Assembly (NCBI RefSeq): GCF_050279675.1
Contig: NZ_JBNNUK010000026.1
Location: 1-43,976, forward strand
Reading direction: 5' to 3'
Length of the DNA stretch: 43,976 nucleotides
DNA from: Viridibacillus sp050279675
GTDB taxonomy: Bacteria; Bacillota; Bacilli; Bacillales_A; Planococcaceae
Shown here: piece after piece, positions 7,543 through 15,522 of the stretch
Layout: every line of letters begins with the position of its first letter
Numbering within the stretch: position 1 is the first letter of the stretch
The notes under the pieces: model-generated
The model's database searches: none
What the model was told of the DNA's origin: nothing
What the model saw: the letters and a program-made list of their open reading frames with translations, nothing else
Translations under genes and position numbers: made by a program

Positions 7543-8793
7543 TTAATCCTTATGATCTTCCAAAAAGTCTTTGCTAAAACTCGTTTGAGATTCATAATTG
7601 GGCTTTTTCTTTTCTTTCATACCTTTTGAGATGATTTCTTTACCAAATTTCTTTTGGAGCTGCTCGACTACTTGGATAATTGGCTCCTCTTTAGCGTGTT
7701 GTTCATAGTTAAAAATAGATAACTGCTCTGCTGTTTCTTTGCGGTCAATCACATTACTCACTGTCACGCCGAGTAATCGAACGGGTTCACCATGCCAATG
7801 TTTTTTTGCTAAATCATTGGCTATTTCTAAGATATCTGATTTTTTATAAATAGCATTGGCAAAGGTTTTACTACGGCTTGAGTTATGCCAATCAGCATCT
7901 CGAATTTGGATGGATACCGTATGGCCTGCTAAATTTTTAGCTGAAAGGCGTTTTGCAACTCTCTCACAAAGACCATCGATTGTTTTACGAATTTCATCCC
8001 ATTCGACTAAATCGATTGGCAAAGTTGTGGAATTACCGACGCTTTTCGTATCATAAATCGAATTTGGATCGACTTCCCTGTTATCAATACCATTTGCTCT
8101 GTCTTTTAATCTTGCACCATTTTTACCTAAGTTACTTTTTAAAAAGGCTTCAGAGGCTTGTGCTAGATCACCAATTGTGTTGATTTTTAGTTCGTTAAGT
8201 TTTTTTGCTGTACTCTCACCAACACCATGCATTTCAATAACTGGTAATGACCATAAAATATTTGGTAGTTCACGTTTTCTTAAAACGGTAATACCCATAG
8301 GCTTTTTCATATCAGAAGCTGTTTTAGCTAAAAACTTATTGGGCGCAATTCCAATAGATGATGGCAAATCCAATTCATTTAAAATTCGTTTTTGAATGCA
8401 TTCTGCAAGCTCTATCGCTTCTCTTCCATTTACAAGTTCCGTAACATCGATGTAACCTTCATCGATTGATACGGGCTCTACAAGTTCGGTATATGTACGA
8501 AGTATGTCAAATATCGCTTTTGAAGCGATACGATAGCGTTCAAAATTCGGTGGCAACAATATGAGCTCCGGACATTTTCGCTTTGCTTCCCACACTGCCA
8601 TCGTCGTGTAAACCCCTTTTGCACGCGCTTCATACGAACAAGTGACGAGAATGCCACGTCGCTCCTTCGGGTTCCCTGCAATAGCGATTGCTTTGCCTTT
8701 AAGTGTTGGATCATGTGATTGTTCTACAGAGGCATAGAAACAGTTCATATCGATATGAAAAATTATTCGCCCTTTTTGTATCCGCTCTGCCAT
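7543..8793 (-). CDS. dinB: DNA polymerase IV (Y-family translesion polymerase)
   Basis: A 416-residue YqjH/DinB-type polymerase that copies across damaged template. The N-terminal catalytic palm has H-I-D-M-N-C-F-Y-A-S-V-E with the first metal-binding Asp and steric-gate residues. The second site is V-S-I-D-E-G-Y-I-D-V-T, with the catalytic Asp-Glu. Helix-hairpin-helix (G-V-G-E-S-T-A-K-K-L) and little-finger domains follow. The tail is basic and may carry a beta-clamp motif (E-Q-L-S-I-F, about residue 350). I prefer the ATG at 8791-8793, eight bases after GGAGAG; a GTG just upstream is possible. Length is normal for the family. Confidence 0.95.
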   Translation of the reverse strand: MAERIQKGRIIFHIDMNCFYASVEQSHDPTLKGKAIAIAGNPKERRGILVTCSYEARAKGVYTTMAVWEAKRKCPELILLPPNFERYRIASKAIFDILRTYTELVEPVSIDEGYIDVTELVNGREAIELAECIQKRILNELDLPSSIGIAPNKFLAKTASDMKKPMGITVLRKRELPNILWSLPVIEMHGVGESTAKKLNELKINTIGDLAQASEAFLKSNLGKNGARLKDRANGIDNREVDPNSIYDTKSVGNSTTLPIDLVEWDEIRKTIDGLCERVAKRLSAKNLAGHTVSIQIRDADWHNSSRSKTFANAIYKKSDILEIANDLAKKHWHGEPVRLLGVTVSNVIDRKETAEQLSIFNYEQHAKEEPIIQVVEQLQKKFGKEIISKGMKEKKKPNYESQTSFSKDFLEDHKD

Positions 8794-8917
8794 CACACAT
8801 CTCTCCTGCTTCTTTTATTATGAATATTATAGCAAAAATAACGAACAGATGTTGGTGTTTCCATCCTTATAAGATCTAGTAGTACCTTTTAACTATTCTC
8901 TCTTCTCCATATTAAAA

Positions 8918-9058
8918 TCATTTTGCTAAATAACCATTTATTTTTTCTTCCACTTCATACAATGGCACAGTGTACCTCCACTCTAGCCTAAGTTCATTTC
9001 TAAGACTCACAAGCCATTTTAAACGGCGTAAAAAAGCATATAGAAATAAAAAGAGCAT
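8918..9058 (-). CDS. 46-aa conserved-looking microprotein between cheW and dinB
   Basis: An ATG at 9056-9058 opens 46 codons ending in TGA at 8918. The sequence is far from random: a hydrophobic start, then L-R-R-L-K-W-L-V-S-L-R-N-E-L-R, then E-W-R-Y-T-V-P-L-Y-E-V-E-E-K-I. This gives an amphipathic basic helix followed by an acidic one. Its ATG lies inside the terminator hairpin of the CheW gene and the ribosome binding site is weak. It may be translated from a readthrough or internal transcript, or may be a remnant. I do not recognise a named family. Confidence 0.4.
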   Translation of the reverse strand: MLFLFLYAFLRRLKWLVSLRNELRLEWRYTVPLYEVEEKINGYLAK

Positions 9059-9087
9059 TCTCAGTCATTGACTAAGAATGCTCTATC
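9046..9087 (-). terminator. Terminator of the CheW gene
   Basis: On the minus strand AGAGCATTCTTAGTCA pairs imperfectly with TGACTGAGAATGCTCT and is followed by TTTTTA. It begins 11 bases after the cheW stop codon. The 3' arm overlaps the ATG of the 46-aa frame. Confidence 0.75.
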
Positions 9088-9097
9088 TCAAGACGAA

Positions 9098-9583
9098 CTA
9101 AGCTTTTGCTACTCTTTCGTCTTCTTTTAATTTTTGCATATAGGCTTTAAGTTCTTTTATTCCTTCAAGCGAGTCAACTAGTACTGAAGGCGAAACGATT
9201 GTAATCATTCGTTCTTCTAGATTGGCAACTGCTGTGAAATATTTTGTTTTGGAATAATTCACTAGACCTATTTGTTGCAAGTGTTCAGCTGGAATATCCA
9301 GTATTTCTTTTGCTTCGACAACGAGTAGACCAAATAGGAAATCGTCTGTTTGTAGGACAACTATTCGTACTTGATCTCCCGCTGCCTGACCTCTGTATAA
9401 GATTTGCTCGAAATCTAATATCGGCATTAGTTCTCCGCGCATTCTCATTAAACCTGTTACATAGCTTGGTAAATGTGGAATGGGATTAACATGGTCCATT
9501 TTCTCGATCGATACGACGTGATCGATGGGAACCGCATATTCTTCTTGACCACAACGGAAAACGACTACTTTACTACTAGACAT
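9098..9583 (-). CDS. CheW-domain chemotaxis coupling protein
   Basis: A 161-residue stand-alone CheW domain: V-V-V-F-R-C-G-Q-E-E-Y-A-V-P-I (5-19), then the conserved I-P-H-L-P-S-Y-V-T-G-L-M-R-M-R-G-E-L-M-P-I-L-D (about 35-57), and F-G-L-L-V-V-E-A-K-E-I-L-D. CheW links methyl-accepting receptors to the CheA kinase in the cytoplasm. No CheA, CheV receiver domain or receptor gene is present, so this is a solitary paralogue. It lies 29 bases downstream of the peptidase gene on the same strand and may be co-transcribed with it. A terminator follows. Confidence 0.85.
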   Translation of the reverse strand: MSSSKVVVFRCGQEEYAVPIDHVVSIEKMDHVNPIPHLPSYVTGLMRMRGELMPILDFEQILYRGQAAGDQVRIVVLQTDDFLFGLLVVEAKEILDIPAEHLQQIGLVNYSKTKYFTAVANLEERMITIVSPSVLVDSLEGIKELKAYMQKLKEDERVAKA

Positions 9584-9611
9584 TGGCTTCTACCTCTTCT
9601 TGTAATATGTG

Positions 9612-10730
9612 TTATTTAACTTCAGCTGCGCATTTTACAATTTCCACTAATAAGTCCGCAAGTTTTTCTAATTCTTCAACTGGGATACGTTCTTTTGTTG
9701 TGTGGATGTCTTCATAGCCAACAGCAAGATTGACTGTAGGAATGCCAAATCCAGCGATCACATTTGCATCACTACCCCCACCACTTGTCAAAATTTCTGG
9801 TGTACGACCAATTTTACGAACTGCTTCTTGAGCCACTTTCACGACTAAATCTTCCTCAGTGAAACGGAAACCTGGGTACATGCGCTTAATAGTTACTTCG
9901 GCTTTACCACCCATTTTTTCAGCAGTTTGTTCGAAAACTTCTTTCATATGGGCAGTTTGTGCCTCTAATTTCGCTTCATTAATTGAACGGGCTTCAGCTA
10001 AAATATGCACTTCATCACAAACGATATTCGTTGCTTGTCCACCTTCAAAGCGGCCAATGTTTGCTGTTGTTTCAGCATCTAAACGACCTAATTTCATCGC
10101 TGCAATTGATTTTGCTGCAACTGTAATAGCTGAAATTCCTTTCTCAGGAGCAACACCAGCGTGAGCTGTTTTACCATAGATAACAGCTTCTACTTTCGCT
10201 TGGAAAGGTGCTGCAGTTACGAAGCCACCTACTTTACAGTCACTATCAACAGCGAAGCCATATTTAGCAAAGATTTTAGATGGGTCTAGCTCTTTCGCTC
10301 CTGCTAAACCACTCTCTTCGCCAGCAGTAATAATGTACTGAATATCACCATGCGCGATATTTTGTTCTTTTAATCGTTTTGGTAATTCAAGAAGTGCTGC
10401 TATTCCCGCCTTATCATCCGCGCCTAAAATCGTTGTACCATCAGAATGGATATAGCCATCTTCTTTGATGATTGGTTTAATTCCTTTACCAGGTACTACA
10501 GTATCCATATGCGAAGTAAAGTAAATCGGTTGTGCTTCTACATTCCCGCGTAGGGTACAGATTAAGTTACCTGAAGCATGGCCATTACGGCTTGCTGCAT
10601 CATCTTCTTCGACTTCAAATCCTAATGCTTCCAATTTAGTTTTTAATACAGGTGAAATTTTCTCTTCATGGAATGTTTCAGAATCAATTTGTACGAGTTC
10701 CAAAAATTCTTCTACGATACGACTTGTCAT
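9612..10730 (-). CDS. yqjE: M20-family peptidase, tripeptidase T-like (YqjE)
   Basis: A 372-residue metallopeptidase of the M20B/PepT-like group. Dinuclear zinc residues are visible in order: T-S-H-M-D-T-V (His and Asp), G-A-D-D-K-A-G (bridging Asp), and A-G-E-E-S-G-L-A-G-A (catalytic Glu pair), with the distal His in the C-terminal part. A dimerisation lid domain (about 175-290) contains G-K-T-A-H-A-G-V-A-P. It probably removes residues from small peptides in the cytoplasm. It occupies the place of yqjE in the Bacillus block. GGGG precedes the ATG. Substrate specificity is inferred only from family. Confidence 0.85.
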   Translation of the reverse strand: MTSRIVEEFLELVQIDSETFHEEKISPVLKTKLEALGFEVEEDDAASRNGHASGNLICTLRGNVEAQPIYFTSHMDTVVPGKGIKPIIKEDGYIHSDGTTILGADDKAGIAALLELPKRLKEQNIAHGDIQYIITAGEESGLAGAKELDPSKIFAKYGFAVDSDCKVGGFVTAAPFQAKVEAVIYGKTAHAGVAPEKGISAITVAAKSIAAMKLGRLDAETTANIGRFEGGQATNIVCDEVHILAEARSINEAKLEAQTAHMKEVFEQTAEKMGGKAEVTIKRMYPGFRFTEEDLVVKVAQEAVRKIGRTPEILTSGGGSDANVIAGFGIPTVNLAVGYEDIHTTKERIPVEELEKLADLLVEIVKCAAEVK

Positions 10731-11018
10731 TATGAAAGAACCCCTTAATATACTAGATTTTACTACCTTTTTATTCCCTTATTTTAGCATAGAATTTAAG
10801 TAAACTCCTGTAATTTACTTAGCCATTCTCTAATTTCAAATGAATATTGGCTTCTACATATATTTTAGCTGCATGCAAAGTGATATTTATTGAATATTCA
10901 CCCCACTAATTTGAAGGATTTTTATTGATGTGAGGGGAATTTATTTAAAGTGAAAATGAATAATTTTATTTTTATTACTTCTGTTAATTGTCACTATTAC
11001 TATTTGAAAGGAGCACTT

Positions 11019-11528
11019 ATGGATATTAGATTGTTAACAGCATTAGATGCAAAAAGTTATTGGGATTTGAGATTGGAAGCATTAAAAAATAACCCTGAAG
11101 CATTTTCTTCAAGTTATGAAGAAGCTATTAGAAGAGAATCACCTGTTGAGAATGTGTTAAAAAATTTATCGACCGAAGGAACTTTCACATTTGGGGCTTT
11201 CAATGACAAGGAGTTAATTGGTGTTGTAACTTTGGTTCAAGAATCTACTTTAAAACTTCATCATAGGGCTAATATTTTTGCCATGTATGTCTGTCCTAAA
11301 TTTCGTGGGTTAGGCGTAGGTAAAGCACTCATTTCGACGGTAATCAATCATGCAAAGTCAATTGAATCATTAGAAAAAATAAATTTAGAAGTCATAACAA
11401 CTAATGATAATGCAAGGCATCTTTATATTAATATGGGTTTCAAAACATATGGAATAGAAAAAGGCGCACTTAAAATCAATAATGATTATTATGATTCAGA
11501 ATATATGGAGCTGTTCCTTAAAAAATAA
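11019..11528 (+). CDS. GNAT-family N-acetyltransferase
   Basis: A 169-residue GNAT enzyme. The acetyl-CoA binding loop is C-P-K-F-R-G-L-G-V-G-K-A-L (the R/Q-x-x-G-x-G/A motif), preceded by the strand N-I-F-A-M-Y-V and followed by L-E-V-I-T-T-N-D-N-A-R-H-L-Y-I-N-M-G-F-K, typical of motif B. The acceptor substrate is unknown. I chose the ATG at 11019 (MDIRLLTA...), nine bases after AAAGGAG, instead of an upstream start that would add 23 codons. It stands alone, and the following intergenic region is highly structured. Confidence 0.8.
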   Translation: MDIRLLTALDAKSYWDLRLEALKNNPEAFSSSYEEAIRRESPVENVLKNLSTEGTFTFGAFNDKELIGVVTLVQESTLKLHHRANIFAMYVCPKFRGLGVGKALISTVINHAKSIESLEKINLEVITTNDNARHLYINMGFKTYGIEKGALKINNDYYDSEYMELFLKK

Positions 11529-11566
11529 TATTTAACTACAACTGATTACTTATCAAATATTTGTCT

Positions 11567-11615
11567 GGTCAAAAAGACACCTCCAACTGTTAGTTTCCCT
11601 AACGATTGGAGGTGC
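11567..11615 (-). terminator. Strong hairpin, terminator in the minus direction
   Basis: CACCTCCAA (11579-11587) pairs with TTGGAGGTG, with a further imperfect inner helix containing GTTAG/CTAAC. On the minus strand the stem is followed by TCTTTTTG. It would end a transcript coming from yqjD through the hairpin cluster at 11670-11885. On the plus strand no T-run follows, so it is not a good terminator for the GNAT gene. Confidence 0.6.
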
Positions 11616-11659
11616 TGTTCATGAATGTTGGTCTTGACTGTTTTTCTATGCTTGTCTTG

Positions 11660-11888
11660 TATTAATAAGCGATTTGGGCTAACAGGATGTTAGTCATGCA
11701 ACCGATACGACAGGACATCGCTTCAGACGCAAGCTGATTGGGTCACTTCGGTCTCTCAGACAAAAGCTGAAGTAATGCTTTTGTTTCGAGCACTCCAGTG
11801 CCTGGCGCGGGCCCACACGATGTGGGTCAGATAGCCGTTGCCACAGGATGTGGCGTTCTTTGGCTACCTTCCTTTAAACGGACGTCCT
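11660..11888. repeat. Cluster of short palindromes with GGA/CGA loops (TCC/TCG on the other strand)
   Basis: A GC-richer noncoding stretch between convergent genes holds several tight hairpins. They are CTAACA-GGA-TGTTAG (nested between the arms AAGCGAT and ATCGCTT), GCCCACA-CGA-TGTGGGT, GCCACA-GGA-TGTGGC (between AGCC and GGCT), GCAC-TCCA-GTGC, and GGACGTCC between CTTTAA and TTAAAG. No frame looks coding. It could be a dispersed palindromic repeat, the folded 3' UTR of yqjD, or a small RNA on either strand. The sequence alone does not decide. Confidence 0.7.
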
Positions 11889-11893
11889 CAGCA

Positions 11894-13441
11894 TTAAAGA
11901 GGAATATTCCCATGTTTCTTAGCTGGTCTTGTTTCTTTTTTCGTTTTCATCATATCAAGAGCTTGGATCAGTTTGATACGTGTTTCGCGTGGGTCGATTA
12001 CATCGTCTACTAAGCCATGAGATGCTGCTACGTATGGATTTGCAAATTTTTCTCGGTATTCTTCAATTTTCGCAGCACGTGTTGCCTCTGGATCATCGCT
12101 GTTATCAATTTCGCGAGCGAAGATGATGTTCGCTGCTCCATTTGGTCCCATAACGGCAATTTCAGCGTTCGGCCAAGCATATACCATATCAGCACCGATT
12201 GCTTTAGAGTTAAGTGCCACGTATGCACCACCATATGCTTTACGCAGGATAACTGTAATTTTCGGTACAGTTGCTTCTGAGTATGCATAAAGGATTTTCG
12301 CGCCGTGACGAATGATACCACCATGTTCTTGTTTAATGCCCGGGAAGAAGCCCGTAACGTCTTCAAATGTGATGATTGGAATATTGAATGAGTCACAGAA
12401 ACGAATGAAACGAGATGCTTTATCTGATGAGTCTATATCAAGTCCTCCAGCCATTACTTTTGGTTGGTTACATACTAGACCCACAACGTCTCCTTTAATG
12501 CGAGCAAGCCCTACCACGACATTTTTCGCAAATTCTTTATGTACTTCCATAAACGAACTTGGATCAACGATTTCTTCAATAACTTTGCGAATATCATATG
12601 GACGAGTCGCTTCTACTGGAACTAATTCAATAATATTTTCTAAATAATCGTCATTATCTTGTGGTTCAATACTTGGTGGTTTTTGTTCATTATTTTGAGG
12701 TAGGTAAGCAAGTAAATCACGTACTTGTTGTAATACCTCTTCTTCAGATGGCCCGCGGAAGTGTGCAGCTCCACTGATTGAGTTATGAACTTTTGAGCCA
12801 CCTAAATCTTCAGAAGAAATTTTCTCTCCTGTTACTGTTTCAATTACTTTTGGTCCTGTGATGAACATTTGGCTTGTCTTATCTACCATGAATACGAAGT
12901 CAGTAATTGCTGGTGAATATACCGCTCCTCCTGCACAAGGTCCCATAATAACTGAGATTTGTGGAATCACACCAGAATAAATTGAGTTTCGGTAGAATAT
13001 ATGACCATATCCATCCAGAGATACAACACCCTCTTGGATACGAGCACCACCAGAATCGTTTAAGCCAACGAAAGAAGTGCCGTTTTTAGCCGCTAAATCC
13101 ATAACATTCGCAATTTTCATTGCATGCATTTCCCCAAGTGCACCGCCGAAAACTGTAAAGTCTTGTGAGAACAGGTAGATTGGACGACCGTTTACTTTAC
13201 CGTAACCTGTAACAACGCCATCTCCAGGTCCTTCTTTTGTATCCATACCAAAGTCTGTAGTTCGATGTTTGACGAAAGGATTGATCTCAACGAAAGTACC
13301 TTCGTCTACTAGTAAGTTAATACGTTCACGTGCAGTTAATTTACCTTTTTCATGCTGTTTTACGATGCGGTCATCACCGCCACCTAATTCAATTTCACGT
13401 TTTCTATCATATAACTCATTGATTTTATCGAACATATCCAT
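11894..13441 (-). CDS. yqjD: Acyl-CoA carboxylase carboxyltransferase (propionyl-CoA carboxylase beta-like)
   Basis: A 515-residue carboxyltransferase of the PccB/MmdA type, the B. subtilis YqjD position. It transfers CO2 between carboxybiotin and an acyl-CoA, here most likely propionyl-CoA to methylmalonyl-CoA. Visible motifs are the oxyanion-hole segments G-G-A-L-G-E-M-H and G-P-C-A-G-G-A-V-Y-S-P in the N-half, and G-G-A-Y-V-A-L-N-S-K with M-G-P-N-G-A-A in the C-half. GGGGGAG precedes the ATG, and the mce stop lies six bases upstream, so the two are translationally linked. No biotin carboxylase or biotin carrier gene is in the window; those subunits must come from elsewhere. Confidence 0.9.
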   Translation of the reverse strand: MDMFDKINELYDRKREIELGGGDDRIVKQHEKGKLTARERINLLVDEGTFVEINPFVKHRTTDFGMDTKEGPGDGVVTGYGKVNGRPIYLFSQDFTVFGGALGEMHAMKIANVMDLAAKNGTSFVGLNDSGGARIQEGVVSLDGYGHIFYRNSIYSGVIPQISVIMGPCAGGAVYSPAITDFVFMVDKTSQMFITGPKVIETVTGEKISSEDLGGSKVHNSISGAAHFRGPSEEEVLQQVRDLLAYLPQNNEQKPPSIEPQDNDDYLENIIELVPVEATRPYDIRKVIEEIVDPSSFMEVHKEFAKNVVVGLARIKGDVVGLVCNQPKVMAGGLDIDSSDKASRFIRFCDSFNIPIITFEDVTGFFPGIKQEHGGIIRHGAKILYAYSEATVPKITVILRKAYGGAYVALNSKAIGADMVYAWPNAEIAVMGPNGAANIIFAREIDNSDDPEATRAAKIEEYREKFANPYVAASHGLVDDVIDPRETRIKLIQALDMMKTKKETRPAKKHGNIPL

Positions 13442-13447
13442 AGATGA

Positions 13448-13858
13448 TTACTCCCCCGACTCACTTTTATCGTATAACTCGTAAAGCACTCCATTAGATG
13501 ACTTTGGATGAATAAAGGCCATTTTTGAGCCACCAGCGCCTGGACGTGGTTCATCTGATAGTAGGCGAACTCCTTGTTCGCGAAGGTCTGCCATCTTCCC
13601 TTCAATACCCTTTACCCCTAGAGCAACGTGATGAATACCTTCGCCTCTTTTTTCAATAAACTTAAAGATAGCGCTTTCTTTACTCATCGGTTCAAGTAAT
13701 TCAATATGTGTATTTCCTGCATCTATAAATGCTACACGAACTTGCTCGGTCACAACTTCTTCTATTTTTAACAAAGGTAAGCCCAACACATCTGTGTAAT
13801 ATGTAATTTGTTCATCAAGATTACGTACTGCAATACCGATGTGGTCTACGTTCTCCAC
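13448..13858 (-). CDS. mce: Methylmalonyl-CoA epimerase
   Basis: A 136-residue VOC-fold epimerase (YqjC). It interconverts the 2R and 2S forms of methylmalonyl-CoA so that carboxylase product can enter the mutase. Metal-binding residues are visible as V-D-H-I-G-I-A-V (His near residue 5), G-E-G-I-H-H-V-A-L-G-V (second His) and V-L-Y-E-L-Y (Glu). The start is the GTG at 13856-13858 behind GGAG, which trims 14 codons from the longest possible frame. The stop is six bases from the yqjD start, placing both in one operon. Confidence 0.9.
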   Translation of the reverse strand: MENVDHIGIAVRNLDEQITYYTDVLGLPLLKIEEVVTEQVRVAFIDAGNTHIELLEPMSKESAIFKFIEKRGEGIHHVALGVKGIEGKMADLREQGVRLLSDEPRPGAGGSKMAFIHPKSSNGVLYELYDKSESGE

Positions 13859-13982
13859 TTCTCCCCAACTCCTTCTTTGTTGTATAACACAATTGTACAT
13901 AATTTATAATAAAAACTCTAGCACTTGTGTAATTTTTCAAATTTGATAGAATATTTGTAGGAAAAGAAGGAGCGAACGAGAA

Positions 13983-14075
13983 ATGAGTAATAAGAAATTT
14001 CAAAAAATTGTTGTATATGCAATGATTATTATTATGGTTATTTCTACATTAGCTTTCGGCTTAGCAATGTTATAA
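13983..14075 (+). CDS. prli42: Prli42-like stressosome-associated membrane miniprotein
   Basis: A 30-residue protein starting MSNKKFQKIVVYAM, with one membrane helix (M-I-I-I-M-V-I-S-T-L-A-F-G-L-A). It has the composition and pattern of Prli42, the Listeria/Bacillus miniprotein that anchors the stressosome (RsbR-S-T) to the membrane: basic N-terminus, V-Y-x-M, then S-T-L-x-x-G. AAGGAG lies 11 bases before the ATG. It is divergent from mce, the usual place of this gene in Bacillales as I recall it, and has its own terminator. Confidence 0.75.
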   Translation: MSNKKFQKIVVYAMIIIMVISTLAFGLAML

Positions 14076-14125
14076 TCTACTTTGCGCGTCTGAAATTAGC
14101 TATTGTAATCTAAACCATACAAACT

Positions 14126-14173
14126 AAAAAAACAGCGTTATACCAGGGTTAAACCGGTTTACGCTGTTTTTTT
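14126..14173 (+). terminator. Intrinsic terminator of the Prli42 gene
   Basis: AAAAAACAGCGT pairs with ACGCTGTTTTTT, with an inner ACC/GGT helix and a T-run. Confidence 0.8.
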
Positions 14174-14440
14174 ATATATAACCCTTAAAAATCTACTTTT
14201 CATACCTTCATTATTATATCAATATAATTCGTTGTTTGAAGGGTGTGGGGGACTCATCACTTTTTAGGGGACTACTAAATATACAGGGTCTTATCTCTAT
14301 TATAATTTTAGTAATCGCATGCCCTTGCCGTACCTAGCCATACGCAATTCGGCCAAAAAATAAATTTGTTTAAATTTCAGAGAAAAAATATTTTAAAATT
14401 AAGCTCACTTTCACAAAGAAACACAACTTCTAAAAAAAGA
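14174..14440. other. Noncoding AT-rich interval
   Basis: I see no protein-like frame, RNA gene or repeat here. It separates the Prli42 terminator from the 3' end of the GNAT gene on the other strand. Confidence 0.6.
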
Positions 14441-14980
14441 TTATATTAATGGCAAATTTTCATAATCTTTTCTGAGTATAGCCATGATAATTTCATCCGA
14501 GTAAGTCCCGTTATAATATAAGGATTCACGTAAAACACCCTCTTTTACAAATCCAACTTTTTCATATACTCTTATTCCTCGCAGATTATGACTGAATACC
14601 TCTAGTTGCAAACGATTCAATTTCAATTCTTCAAAAACAAAGCGCAATACAATTATTATAGCTTCAGTCCCATATCCTTTTCCAGTTAATTCAATAGAAC
14701 TCATTGATATTCTAAAACCTGCTTTATTATTTTCTTCATCAATTTCAAAGATAGATAATTCGCCGATCATTTGGTCATTATCTTTTAAACAGATGGCAAA
14801 ATCATAACGTGATGAATCATTATTTATATTATTTATATGAGCTTTAATCTGGTTTAAATTAAAGTTTGGTTTTGTACCTGTCATAAAACGTATTTCTTCA
14901 TTTGTTGTAATTTGTAGCATTATTGGCGCATCTGATTCCTGAAGTGTTCTTAAATAAATTCTTTCATTTTCTAAATGCAT
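14441..14980 (-). CDS. GNAT acetyltransferase, RimJ/RimL-like
   Basis: A 179-residue acetyltransferase of the RimJ/RimL group: start I-Y-L-R-T-L-Q-E-S-D-A, central G-K-G-Y-G-T-E-A-I-I-I-V-L-R-F-V-F, and N-R-L-Q-L-E-V-F-S-H-N-L-R-G-I-R-V-Y-E-K-V-G-F, the classic acetyl-CoA and tail motifs. The group acetylates ribosomal-protein N-termini, other proteins or small amines; the target here is unknown. AGGAGGAAGG precedes the ATG. It is monocistronic. Confidence 0.8.
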   Translation of the reverse strand: MHLENERIYLRTLQESDAPIMLQITTNEEIRFMTGTKPNFNLNQIKAHINNINNDSSRYDFAICLKDNDQMIGELSIFEIDEENNKAGFRISMSSIELTGKGYGTEAIIIVLRFVFEELKLNRLQLEVFSHNLRGIRVYEKVGFVKEGVLRESLYYNGTYSDEIIMAILRKDYENLPLI

Positions 14981-14994
14981 CTTACCTTCCTCCT

Positions 14995-15320
14995 AATAAC
15001 TGCCCTTTTCTTAACTATACAAATATTGATATATCCATTTGTATATTATAGTTTAAAATAGGAAAATATGGAATGGTGTTAAATTCAAAATATTTTTAAA
15101 AACACTTCTTTATTTGATATATTTTACTCACTGACAAACGAACATCATGCTTTTGATTTGAGATTCAGTTTTAAGCTCTCTTCATGTATGTCTCATCTTT
15201 TAGATACATAAAAAGGAGCACCAAATATAAACAGTTAATGCGTAAATTCAGGGCTCCGAGTTTTTCTCGTAAGAGGTTATTCATTTATATTTATATTAAC
15301 ACACTTAAATTTCATTGTTT
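14995..15320. other. Noncoding interval upstream of the GNAT gene
   Basis: AT-rich DNA with a weak hairpin (GGAGC about 15213, GCTCC about 15255, followed by TTTTT). No intact gene is visible. It leads into the integrase relic at 15321. Confidence 0.5.
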
Positions 15321-15487
15321 TTGGATTCGTCGCAACGATTAGATTGAATTGTTGTGGAACTGATGTAGTGACTGTTGCAAATCAACTAGGTGAATCATCC
15401 GAAATCGTCTAAAAAGTATATACTCATGCTTCTGATGAAAACAAAAATGGAACACTTGAAGTAGTCAAAAATGCACTTCAAATGTGA
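15321..15487 (+). pseudogene. C-terminal relic of a tyrosine integrase
   Basis: The plus strand encodes C-C-G-T-D-V-V-T-V-A-N-Q-L-G-E-S-S-E-I-V, then an in-frame TAA, then K-V-Y-T-H-A-S-D-E-N-K. This is the end of a phage-type tyrosine recombinase: the GTDVVTVANQLGHSS helix, with the invariant His replaced by Glu, and the nucleophile motif Y-T-H. The upstream catalytic half is missing. It marks an old integration event between the GNAT gene and yqjA. Confidence 0.65.
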
Positions 15488-15522
15488 TTCATTTTCACTT
15501 TTCATTAAAAATGGGGGACTAG

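Noticed and set aside
11798..12647. Plus-strand frames across yqjD and the hairpin cluster.
   Set aside because: They are antisense to yqjD, have no ribosome binding sites and show mirrored codon composition.
13448..13900. Longer N-terminus for methylmalonyl-CoA epimerase.
   Set aside because: The extra residues precede the ribosome binding site and the first conserved strand; the GTG at 13858 fits better.
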